NCBI GenBank assembly: GCA_950097015.1
Contig: CATNEN010000034.1
Span: 5,598,501 to 5,662,500 of the forward strand
Direction of reading: 5' to 3'
Origin: Macrostomum hystrix
Taxonomy: Eukaryota; Platyhelminthes; Macrostomidae
Length of the DNA: 64,000 nt
Shown here: one piece after another, positions 12,253 through 20,863 of the stretch
Position numbering within the stretch: position 1 is the first letter of the stretch
Layout: every line of letters starts with the position of its first letter
Notes under the pieces: generated by a model
What the model saw: the letters and a program-made list of their open reading frames with translations, nothing else
The model's database searches: none
What the model was told of the DNA's origin: nothing
Translations under genes and position numbers: made by a program

Positions 12253-12303
12253 CTACTTACTTACTACTAATTAACCACTTATTTCGTAGTAGTAAGTAAG
12301 TAG
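12253..12303. repeat. Perfect 17-bp inverted repeat with 17-nt loop
   Basis: 12253-12269 (ctacttacttactacta) is the exact reverse complement of 12287-12303. This is a strong hairpin in DNA or RNA, and each arm also contains the tandem tetramer acttactt. Confidence 0.85.
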
Positions 12304-12801
12304 TATATATCCGCACTAAGATGGGTCGTTAAATAAATGTCTAATACGCACGAACCTTTCTGTCCCTTGTTCTTTCCCCTATTCTGCTACTCTCGATCCA
12401 AAGAGTACAGAGTTAAGATATATTTAGCTTGTCCTTAGACTGGACTGGAAGCCCGAGTTCGGTAAGCCTACAGGCAGGTAATGAATTCTGAGCTTGTCCT
12501 CAATTACGAGTATGCGGAGTCAACTAAACTTTTGGATGCTCCAATGATAGTGTTCGCTTGGTCTTACAAGCTCTCAATAATTGGATTAGTGACTGACACT
12601 ATTTCTTAAGCTCACAAAAGGAAATTGTCACGAAAATGAGAGTGGACTAAAGTAATATGAGAAAACTTGCCTAAGAGAAGCCAACTGAGCAAGAAATAAA
12701 TTTAAAGCGGTCACTATGGGACTAGCTGCTAATATACCGGGTGTCAAGCTACAAGAAGAATTGCACAAAAAGCCGTCTCACTCAGGAATCGAAATCCTCG
12801 C
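12304..12801. other. Spacer downstream of G3
   Basis: No gene or repeat recognised. It presumably contains the 3' UTR of G3. Confidence 0.4.
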
Positions 12802-13137
12802 TCAGCAAGTCTGCGCGCCGTCATCGCCGCCACCTGAGTTGGCTTGAACGCTGCGTTGATTTTTGCGCAAATTAAAGTAAACGAGAAGGACGGCGCATAC
12901 GATAATCAGCAGGATGATGATGCCTACTAGGGGCATGTAGATAGACGTCATGGCCGAGGCGATGCCCATAGAAGGGAAGAAGTCTGGCTCGTTGCACAGC
13001 TGGCCGACCCAGCCTGTCAGGCACTCGCAGTAGTAGGTGCTCGGCTCGATCAGTCTGCAGTAGCCGCCCTCCTGACAGTTGAAGCCATACTTCTCCACTA
13101 TGTACTTCTGCGTCTCGGTCGCCGTGCAGTTGCGCAT
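12802..13137 (-). CDS. EGF-family single-span membrane protein G3 (intact)
   Basis: A complete 111-residue frame. It begins MRNCT, an N-glycosylation sequon (NCT) that includes the first EGF cysteine. The six EGF cysteines run NC..NC.EGGYC..YYC.C..LC, followed by a ~25-residue hydrophobic span (PLVGIIILLIIVCAVLLVYF), a basic stop-transfer RKNQR and a short Gly/Asp-rich tail. The start is fixed by an in-frame TGA (13146-13144) two codons upstream, with no AG between it and the ATG that could serve as an acceptor. The protein therefore has no cleavable signal peptide. The basic residues after the span predict outside N-terminus and inside C-terminus (type III). Single-EGF membrane proteins in animals are often growth-factor ligands, but the function here is unknown. 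It is a neighbour of G1, G2, G4 and G5 on the same strand. Confidence 0.75.
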   Translation of the reverse strand: MRNCTATETQKYIVEKYGFNCQEGGYCRLIEPSTYYCECLTGWVGQLCNEPDFFPSMGIASAMTSIYMPLVGIIILLIIVCAVLLVYFNLRKNQRSVQANSGGGDDGAQTC

Positions 13138-13146
13138 TGTGCGTCA

Positions 13147-14880
13147 GATTGCTTTTCGTAAGAACTGTGGAATTCAGAAAATTGTTTATGCAGCTTGAAC
13201 ATTGACTTCCAGTCGTGAGAAACGCATCGTGTCTATCATTTGGCAAATATTTGGTTCTACGACAATATATATTTTTGTCGATAAAATTACGTGTAATACG
13301 GCAAGAATAAGCATGGAAAGAAGAGTAATTGCACATCAGAATGAGTTTACTTCGTATTTCATAAGTTTCTATTTGAGGAATATCGAGTATAAACAAATCT
13401 ACATAAAATTATATACCTAGTTGAGTTATAATTAAATTTACATATACCAGGAGTTCATTTCATCTAATACTCAAATTTTCAAATTTAAGAATCAATTTAT
13501 ATTTGATTGGTTTAAATCTTCTCCACCAAAAGTTTTTTAAGATTTATAAAAAGGTCTCAATTCTCTGTACCATTGTCATGGGTTCTGATTTAACAGCTCG
13601 CGATAGCAGGAGAAGCCGTCTCAGATTAGACTCAGGGCTGCTCATTCGGCCAGACTTGTATGAGGTACTAAGGTATGGCAATCAATCAATAGATTAACTT
13701 TCAAGCCGAGTCGTCAATGCTATTTCATTTGAAAACTTCAGCAATGGATTCATAATCAACTGTCCAGTACCAATACCATATTTTTTCAGAAACAAATTAG
13801 CAGCCCTTACCTCAAGACTTGCTAGCAGATCCGCGATTTGCAGTTGAAGTCAAATGCAGTGAGCAAAAATTGGCTTGGGTGGCTGGCCTGCAGCTTCGCA
13901 GTTTAGCCAAAGTTATCGTAATCTGTATAGATAAAAGGCAAGGTAGGTCTAAGCGCTGCCAATGTGCTGGTTAGGAGAAAGGCGAGATGCAGTGAAGGCA
14001 GTCACCGCTCATGTAAGACTTGCCTTTAATAAGCGAAATCTGTTACATTGCCATATGGAAGACTCTTATCAGCGAAAATGTACACTTAGGTTAATGTGCA
14101 GTATTGTTTAGAGTTTTTATAAGACAGTGAATGAAATCAAAATGGGGTGGATGACACTTTTTGGCGTTGGCGTTAAAATGCTATGTGCATTGATTGTGCG
14201 ATTTTGCACAAATTAAGTAGAGGGTCTAAAGCGCGCCTATAAATAATTGTGAGGTCATTGTACCTGCAGCCAACACTGTACCTACACTGGAAGTAAGCTG
14301 GCCAATTTAAAATTTAGCTCCTTCAGCCGATCAGTCAGTCGGCGTAGGTAAATTTATTACCCAGGTAGCTGAGAACTTTTTTTGCATAGCCAGTTCTTTT
14401 AAATAACCTATATGCGTAGCTGCTGTATCCGAGCGAAGTTTTATTGTAAAAAAACATATAATATCACATTTTTTAGCTTACATTCTGCGACTTATTGTCG
14501 AAACACATTTTTGTTCGAGTAGTTTGTCTCAGAGTTCAGTTCAGCTGCGTTCAGTGAGTTTTCTGACAATAATAAGCGAATTATTTTAAGTTTAGGCTCT
14601 AGGTGATTTCCTACATCTCATTTTAGCTTTTTTCCTGTACAGTCATATGCGCCAGTGAAACTCATTAAAAAGTTTGTAATTTCTAGAGGAATCCGCAAGA
14701 GTAGCAAATGCGCAGAGAACTATTTTAATTGATGCTTTTTTATTAGCAGGAAATTCAGCTTATTGAACTTGGATTCAACAAATATTCTATCTGCAGCGAA
14801 CCTAAAGTTTAGTTAGAAAATGTTTCGAGTGTAAGTGCTTAGAGTGTACTCTTCGAAATCCTTTTATTTAATAAAGGGAG
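13147..14880. other. Non-coding stretch upstream of G3
   Basis: A TATATAT-like tract at 13265-13275 could be a core promoter for G3, about 130 nt from its ATG. No other feature is supported. Confidence 0.4.
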
Positions 14881-14881
14881 C

Positions 14882-14960
14882 TTGTAGCCCAGTGGTTAGA
14901 CTTAAAGCTTCAAACTTTTGACTGAGAGGTCTAGGGTTCGAGTCTTAGCAATTTGTTGCA
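14882..14960 (+). repeat. tRNA-like sequence (SINE head or tRNA pseudogene)
   Basis: It has a box-A-like stretch, tagcccagtgg, and a box-B-like stretch, ggttcgagtc, about 35 nt apart, with an imperfect acceptor and T-arm. The cloverleaf is poor, so this is more likely a tRNA-derived SINE head than a functional tRNA. AT-rich sequence follows. Confidence 0.5.
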
Positions 14961-15129
14961 AGTTGCGGCGGCTGACTTAACTGAATAAATTAAATGATTA
15001 ATATTTATATACCTTAATATTGCCTTACTAAATTATAAAATAATAAAGAATATATACAGGAAAGGCTGTGGGCTCATGCACATCATTTGGAGAAAGCAAG
15101 TCAGCAACGAGAGGCAATTCTGGTCTTTT

Positions 15130-15306
15130 CGCTGAATTCTGAACACCCACGCACTCGACTGACACCGTACGCGGGCACACACTCACACAGGCGGGTTCAT
15201 CTGCCCTGACGCCCCAAATGAATGTGCTTTGAATTTTAGTTCAGGGACCTTGGTGCGAGAGGCAAACGCGTGAACGCGCTCTGCCACTCACCTCGCCGGG
15301 GCCAAC
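15130..15306 (-). repeat. tRNA-derived SINE, copy 1
   Basis: Read on the minus strand, it starts with a tRNA-like head (gtgagtggcagagcgcg, box A; aaggtccctgaact, decayed box B). It then runs through ttcatttggggcg into a tgtgtgagtgtgtgcccgc block. The same ordered blocks occur on the plus strand at 55190-55390, defining a dispersed family. Confidence 0.6.
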
Positions 15307-15309
15307 TCA

Positions 15310-17010
15310 ACTTAATGAAACAATTTATAAAGCAATAGTATATAGTAAAAAACAGAGTCTATACCTTTGAATCTATCGATGGAGGTGATCGCGCGGACTC
15401 TCTCGAGTCAAGCTTTGAATTCCTTTTTAGGAAATGTAGCAAAAAGTTAGAAAAGGAATTAATATAGAATATAGAACTTTCAATAATGAAATTCGCTTTT
15501 CTGTAATTTCTGCAAGCCGTTTGAGCAGGATATTAAATTTCTTTCGCGTACTTTCGCACTTCAATACTAGCGTCCACATGCTTGTCATAGCGCTTACCAT
15601 AGACAATCGTACAAAAGCACCACTACTTCCTCGTTCCGCCCGTTATTTTGTAGTAACCCACTTTAGGTTACTGAATTAAACAGTGTTCAAATAGAATTAT
15701 ATGCACAAAAAGCATCATGCATCATCCCATAAAAATAGCCAGAAATCATTTTCCTTTTCAGTCTCAATCTCGGTTTTCAATCTTACCATAGACAATAAAC
15801 TGAGTACATGTATCTTATAGAATGTACATTAGTCTCTCCAATTCTCTCTCCGAAAGTCAGAAGCAGAGGCGACAGGAAAGCAAGGGTCTGAAGCTGAGCG
15901 TGTCTAAATTGAATGATGGGTGTCTAAATTGAATATGTGCTTTGTCTCAGAACTAGAATTTTTACCATAGACAAATCGCTCTCAATGAGGAAGTGTTTTA
16001 ATTGAATATCCACTGTCTAAATCGAATATCTGCTGTTTAAATTGAAGTCAGCTTTGTCTAATTTGAACGTCCAACTGAAGGTATAAAAATAGAGTGTCGA
16101 AGATGAATGTCAAGTTGTCTAAATTGCAGCGCAGATTTGTTGAAATTTAACGGGAAAAGGTGTAGTAAAATGGTACAAGTTTGACAAAAATAGGCCAAAC
16201 AGTTTACTATCAAATGTGGATTATACATACAAAGGTACCAACTTTAGTATATAGAATACGTCAAGTACTCATAAGCTTTACTGCTCAAGTTTAAATTATT
16301 AAGACTTAGCGTATAGATATGGACACACTACACTAGTTCGTAAGATATCATAATTTTAGTCTACTTAAATTAGTGAATTACAACGAAGTTTATATCAATA
16401 TGAGAATCTTTCAAGCCAATGCATTTCACTTCTACGAAAGAAAATTTCATTTAATTAATTCTAAGTTTCTAAGTTAAATCGACAAAGTAAGTGATAGCAC
16501 TTTTATGCAGTGGCTATTCAAAAATAATTTTGCCGCAAAATAATACCTTCACTTAATTAACTACAAAATGATCGACTTTACTTCAAATCACTTAAAATCA
16601 CTTTCGGCCACAGTCAGGACAGGCTTTATGGCTATCCAGATGTAATATTTTTTGCGAAGTGTACAATCTCTGGGCGTACTGTTGATAAGTACAGGTAGCT
16701 CCTGTTCTTTTTTATATTTACCAAAACAACAGTGGAGTGTCAGGCACAGAAAAAATACTCCTAAGGCTTTCAATTCGTAGCAGATGGTTAGATTGTCGGG
16801 AGAGTATGGCACAAAAAAGGAATGCAATTTAACTAAGGCACTCGTAGCAGAAACAGTTTGGGACAGTAAAAGTTTAGCTGAAATGATATGGACCAGTTAG
16901 TAGGATCACAATAAATGTACTGAAGCGCCGATCAGTTCGTTGGCTTCAACGTTATTCCTGCATGCCTCTAGTTTGAAAACCAGCATCTTGAATGCACTGA
17001 TTGGAAACTG
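15310..17010. other. Non-coding stretch with scattered short repeats
   Basis: No gene is supported. Between about 15897 and 16125 a 14-mer resembling tgtctaaattgaat recurs with variable spacing (15901, 15920 and around 16010-16115, with degenerate copies). This may be a decayed tandem repeat. Confidence 0.45.
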
Positions 17011-17015
17011 GTCAT

Positions 17016-17393
17016 CTAAACCGCGGGCTGCTGCTGCTTGTCATCCTCAGGACGCCGCTTCTTCTTCAAGACGCCGCTTTCGCCTTGTTGCCGCTGTCTA
17101 AAAACAAAGTAGAGTGTTATGATCAGGACCACAGTGAGCAGCAGGATGCAGATGCTGAGCATAGCTAGCTTATCAGCTAGCAGCATGGAAGCCGCATATC
17201 GAATCTTTTTTGATGGCATGTTGCAAACTTCGGTGCAGATGTTGCCGCAAAACGGTGCGGGGCAGACGCATTCGTATCCTTTTCGAACTTGACCGTGACC
17301 CAGGACGACCCGGCAAAAGCCACCTTCTTGGCACTCGTAACCGTAGACATCTTTGATGTATTTCTGTGCCTCGTCGGCAGTGCAGTTAACCAT
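17016..17393 (-). CDS. EGF-family single-span membrane protein G4 (intact)
   Basis: A 125-residue complete frame starting MVNCTADEAQKYI. It shares the family signature NCT-x-(D/E)-x-x-x-KYI and CQEGGFCR with G3, has six EGF cysteines (with an insert between the third and fourth), a juxtamembrane stretch with one extra cysteine (EVCNMP), a ~24-residue span (MLSICILLLTVVLIITLYFVF) and a basic, Gln-rich tail (RQRQQ, KKKRR). An in-frame TGA lies four codons before the ATG. A cag just inside it could in principle be an acceptor, but the aligned Met matches G3. There is no signal peptide, so an N-out type III topology is predicted. The role is probably cell-surface signalling or adhesion, inferred only from the EGF fold. 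Confidence 0.75.
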   Translation of the reverse strand: MVNCTADEAQKYIKDVYGYECQEGGFCRVVLGHGQVRKGYECVCPAPFCGNICTEVCNMPSKKIRYAASMLLADKLAMLSICILLLTVVLIITLYFVFRQRQQGESGVLKKKRRPEDDKQQQPAV

Positions 17394-18483
17394 TTCAATC
17401 TGTCAAAGTTTATCAGTCTAGCAAACCGCTTGCGTTAACAACTTTTAGAAGCTTCCTCGATTTCTCTCTCGTTCTAGCCTAATTTTGCAAGATACCGTTG
17501 CGCACAGTCTTTCGCTGCGACATTACCTTTTGTAGAAAATTTTCCAAAACAGTAGTGGCGGTAGGCTAAACAGCCACCTCAAATTTAAATCGATGCCAAG
17601 TAGACTATGCGCTCACTGTCTGTCTTCCGCTCTGTCTGAAACCGGCCCGCTCCAGTCAGCATTGCAGGTGTTATCAAGTATCTACACCAGCTTAGGAAAT
17701 CACTGGAACTGGCCAACACTTGTAGCCATTTTGTTTGATGTCTATCTTGCGCTACGCGTGCTATTCTTTCTCATGACAAATATGGTTTACCATCTGACAA
17801 ACGCTTAGCTGGTGTTACTAACACCCGCCTAAATTTTACTTGCCAATTTTAGTCAAGGGAAATTCCGAGTTTTCCTTCGCTAAAGCTGAAATTCTATATT
17901 TAAATCGAGATGCATGGATGCTAAACGGATTTTCTATAAATTGACTATTTAGAACACTGAATGGTTCCGACTGTTCAGATCAAGATTTGCGAAAACTTTG
18001 AAGCTCTCATGCGGTCCAGGTTTGTGTAGGAGTCCATGGCATTTGATAGCTTACAAGCCTTGATGTCCACTTGTCCACTATTAAAAAATGTACATTTGCG
18101 CTGTATTTCTCAACGGTACTCTGCCTGTCTGGCCCATTTTACTGCTCACCAACAAGATCTGAACTGTTTTAGCCACTTAAACAAATCTACTCAAGACTTC
18201 CGCAAAGAGAATAGACATCGCCAGACCAATCAGCTTCTAAATGGAGGTAAAATTAGTCCAGATAAAGTGGTCCAAGCAAACCGCTGGAAAATTACCCTTA
18301 CTCTTATAAGCCTATTGTCGTTTACAGCTCTTCAGAGATTTTAACTTGGTACCTAAATCAATTTTATGGGCCTAAATATTATATTGCAAAATCAAAAGCA
18401 TTTGAATTTGACGTTCATTTGAATATGCCTTAAACTCATCCATTCCCAATCGCCATAATGATCGATCACTGAATTATAGACTC
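17394..18483. other. Spacer between G4 and the satellite
   Basis: Holds the presumed G4 promoter region. Open frames on the plus strand have no recognisable content. Confidence 0.4.
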
Positions 18484-19893
18484 GTGTACGCCTACGTGAT
18501 TCAGTTGTGTACTCCTGTGTGATTCAGTTGTGTACTCCTGTGTGATTCAGTTGTGTACTCCTGTGTGATTCAGTTGTGCACTCCTGTGTGATTAAGTTGT
18601 GTACTCCTGTGTGATTCAGTTGTCTTCTCCTGTGTGATTCAGTTGTGTACTCCTGTGTGATTCAGTTGTGTACTCCTGTGTGATTCAGTTGTGTACTCCT
18701 GTGTGATTCAGTTGTGTACTCCTGTGTGATTCAGTTGTCTGCACCTCTGTAATTCAGTTGTGTACTCCTGTGTGATTCAGTTGTGCACTCCTGTGTGATT
18801 CAGTTGTCTTCTCCTGTGTGATTCAGTTGACTACTCCTGTTTGATTCAGTTGTGTACTCCTGTGTGATTCAGTTGTGCACTCCTGTGTGATTCAGTTGTC
18901 TTCTCCTGTGTGATTCAGTTGACTACTCCTGTGTGATTCAGTTGTGTACTCCTGTGTGATTCAGTTGTGTACTCCTGTGTGATTCAGTTGTGCACTCCTG
19001 TGTGATTCAGTTGTGTACTCCTGTGTGATTCAGTTGTGTACTCCTGTGTGATTCAGTTGTGTACTCCTGTGTGATTCAGTTGTGTACTCCTGTGTGATTT
19101 AGTTGTGTACTCCTGTGTGATTCAGTTGTCTGCACCTCTGTAATTCAGTTGTGTACTCCTGTGTGATTCAGTTGTGTACTCCTGTGTGATTCAGTTGTGT
19201 ACTCCTGTGTGATTCAGTTGTGTACTCCTGTGTGATTCAGTTGTGTACTCCTGTGTGATTCAGTTGTGTACTCCTGTGTGATTCAGTTGTGTACTCCTGT
19301 GTGATTCAGTTGTGCACTCCTGTGTGATTCAGTTGTGTACTCCTGTGTGATTCAGTTGTGTACTCCTGTGTGATTCAGTTGTCTGCACCTCTGTAATTCA
19401 GTTGTGTACTCCTGTGTGATTCAGTTGTGTACTCCTGTGTGATTCAGTTGTGTACTCCTGTGTGATTCAGTTGTGCACTCCTGTGTGATTCAGTTGTGTA
19501 CTCCTGTGTGATTCAGTTGTCTGCACCTCTGTAATTCAGTTGTGTACTCCTGTGTGATTAAGTTATGTACTCCTGTGTGATTCAGTTGTGCACTCCTGTG
19601 TGATTCAGTTGTGTACTCCTGTGTGATTCAGTTGTGTACTCCTGTGTGATTCAGTTGTGCACTCCTGTGTGATTCAGTTGTGTACTCCTGTGTGATTCAG
19701 TTGTCTTCTCCTGTGTGATTCAGTTGTGTACTCCTGTGTGATTCAGTTGTGCACTCCTGTGTGATTCAGTTGTGTACTCCTGTGTGATTCAGTTGTGTAC
19801 TCCTGTGTGATTCAGTTGTGTACTCCTGTGTGATTAAGTTGACTACTCCTGTGTGATTAAGTTGTGTACTCCTGTGTGATTCAGTTGTGTACT
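18484..19893 (+). repeat. 23-bp satellite array, left part (~61 copies)
   Basis: The head-to-tail unit is tactcctgtgtgattcagttgtg (23 bp, shown as one unit). Variants such as a ctgcacctctgtaattcagtt unit recur at irregular multiples of 23 bp (18739, 19130, 19383, 19521), as do ttctcc and aagtt variants. The array is interrupted at 19893 by the LTR retrotransposon. Confidence 0.95.
19889..19893. repeat. Target-site duplication (GTACT), left
   Basis: GTACT immediately before the 5' LTR is repeated at 24139-24143 after the 3' LTR. The sequence belongs to the satellite unit, so the element inserted into a pre-existing array. Confidence 0.9.
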
Positions 19894-20080
19894 TGTGTTG
19901 TACTTTTATATGTGTTGTACTTTCATTATATAGAAACTAGTATTTGACCGTTGCAGCTAAATATCCCATAGACAATTCGTTCTACCTGTTTGTTTGCGAG
20001 GACCGCGTTAAGAGTGTTTGCGGCTCTAGCTTTCGTGCTAACCCCGGGCTTTGCTATCTACACAAATACATTAGACCACA
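19894..20080 (+). repeat. 5' LTR
   Basis: 187 bp, TG...CA ends. It contains tatatag (about 19930) as a possible TATA element and an internal near-duplication of tgtgttgtactt in U3. Confidence 0.92.
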
Positions 20081-20103
20081 AGCTATCGCGGCAATACGCA
20101 ACG

Positions 20104-20814
20104 ATGGCAAGCGCAGTCAAATTCAGCGACATAATCAAGCAGTACGACGGTGAAGAGGATTTTTCGCGCTGGGCACAGAAGCTCGAACTCGTTGCCAAGC
20201 TCCAAAAAGTGAATGACCTGGCTGCTTTCATCCCACTATTTCTATTGGGAGGTGCGTTCGCCGTGTACCAGGCACTAAACGAGGAAAGCAAGTCGGACTA
20301 CAAAACTCTGAAAGCGGCTCTTACCTCAGCGTTCTGCCCAAACAAGTACAAAGCATACGACGAGTTCGTGTCACGCAGGCTCGGCCCCGGGGAGTCCGTG
20401 GACGTTTTTCTCGCGGATCTCACGAGGCTTGCACGCCTAGTGGACGAGATCCCCGGGGAAGAATGGATCAAATGCGCATTCGTCCGCGGGCTTCCAGCAA
20501 CCGTCAGTCAGCAGCTGATCGCTTCCTGCTCTCTAAAAGAGCTCGAACTCCATGAACTAGCGGAGAAAGCTAGAAACTTAACGATCAGTCGCGAGTCCTG
20601 CTGTGTTGTCTCGAGCGCAGGAAATGCGCGAAGCGCTGGAAAGTTCGCCCCACGCAACAAAGTGATGTCGTGCTACTCGTGCGGCAAGGAGGGCCATGTG
20701 AGCAAAGAGTGCATGGAACGCAACCGAGCGAATCAAGGTTGTTTTGTTTGTGGAAAAGCGGGACATGTGGCTGCTCGATGCCCGCAGCGCGCCGATTTTC
20801 AAAAAAACGAGTGA
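20104..20814 (+). CDS. gag: Gag polyprotein of the LTR retrotransposon
   Basis: 236 residues from the ATG at 20104, the first Met after the LTR, to TGA at 20812-20814. The frame happens to stay open back into the LTR, but no upstream ATG is needed. The N-terminal ~190 residues are helical capsid-like (WAQKLELVAKL, RRLGPGESVDVFLADL). The C-terminal part has two CCHC zinc knuckles, CYSCGKEGHVSKEC (about 20671) and CFVCGKAGHVAARC (about 20740), expected to bind genomic RNA. The last codons carry the slippery heptamer that directs ribosomes into pol. Its role is particle assembly and RNA packaging in the cytoplasm. Confidence 0.9.
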   Translation: MASAVKFSDIIKQYDGEEDFSRWAQKLELVAKLQKVNDLAAFIPLFLLGGAFAVYQALNEESKSDYKTLKAALTSAFCPNKYKAYDEFVSRRLGPGESVDVFLADLTRLARLVDEIPGEEWIKCAFVRGLPATVSQQLIASCSLKELELHELAEKARNLTISRESCCVVSSAGNARSAGKFAPRNKVMSCYSCGKEGHVSKECMERNRANQGCFVCGKAGHVAARCPQRADFQKNE

Positions 20815-20863
20815 TGGAAGCGCGGAATGTTTGCGCCAACGGGCTTCCTTGTGCACCGGCGCA
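20802..20863 (+). promoter_or_regulatory. -1 ribosomal frameshift signal (slippery heptamer plus predicted pseudoknot)
   Basis: Heptamer A AAA AAC at 20802-20808 is in the gag zero frame (CAA AAA AAC). After a 7-nt spacer, stem 1 pairs GGAAGC (20816-20821) with GCTTCC (20843-20848). Stem 2 pairs TGCGCC (20832-20837, inside the stem-1 loop) with GGCGCA (20858-20863). A slip of -1 puts ribosomes exactly into the pol frame at CGA 20808. The geometry matches known retroviral-type H pseudoknots. The pairing was found by eye, without an energy calculation. Confidence 0.85.

Noticed and set aside
14882-14960. Functional tRNA gene
   Set aside because: Box A and B are present, but the acceptor and anticodon stems pair poorly. 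SINE head or pseudogene is more likely.
19990-20103. Upstream extension of gag into the LTR with a hydrophobic, signal-like stretch
   Set aside because: It has no ATG, lies in LTR sequence repeated at the 3' end, and the natural Met is at 20104. Openness is probably chance.
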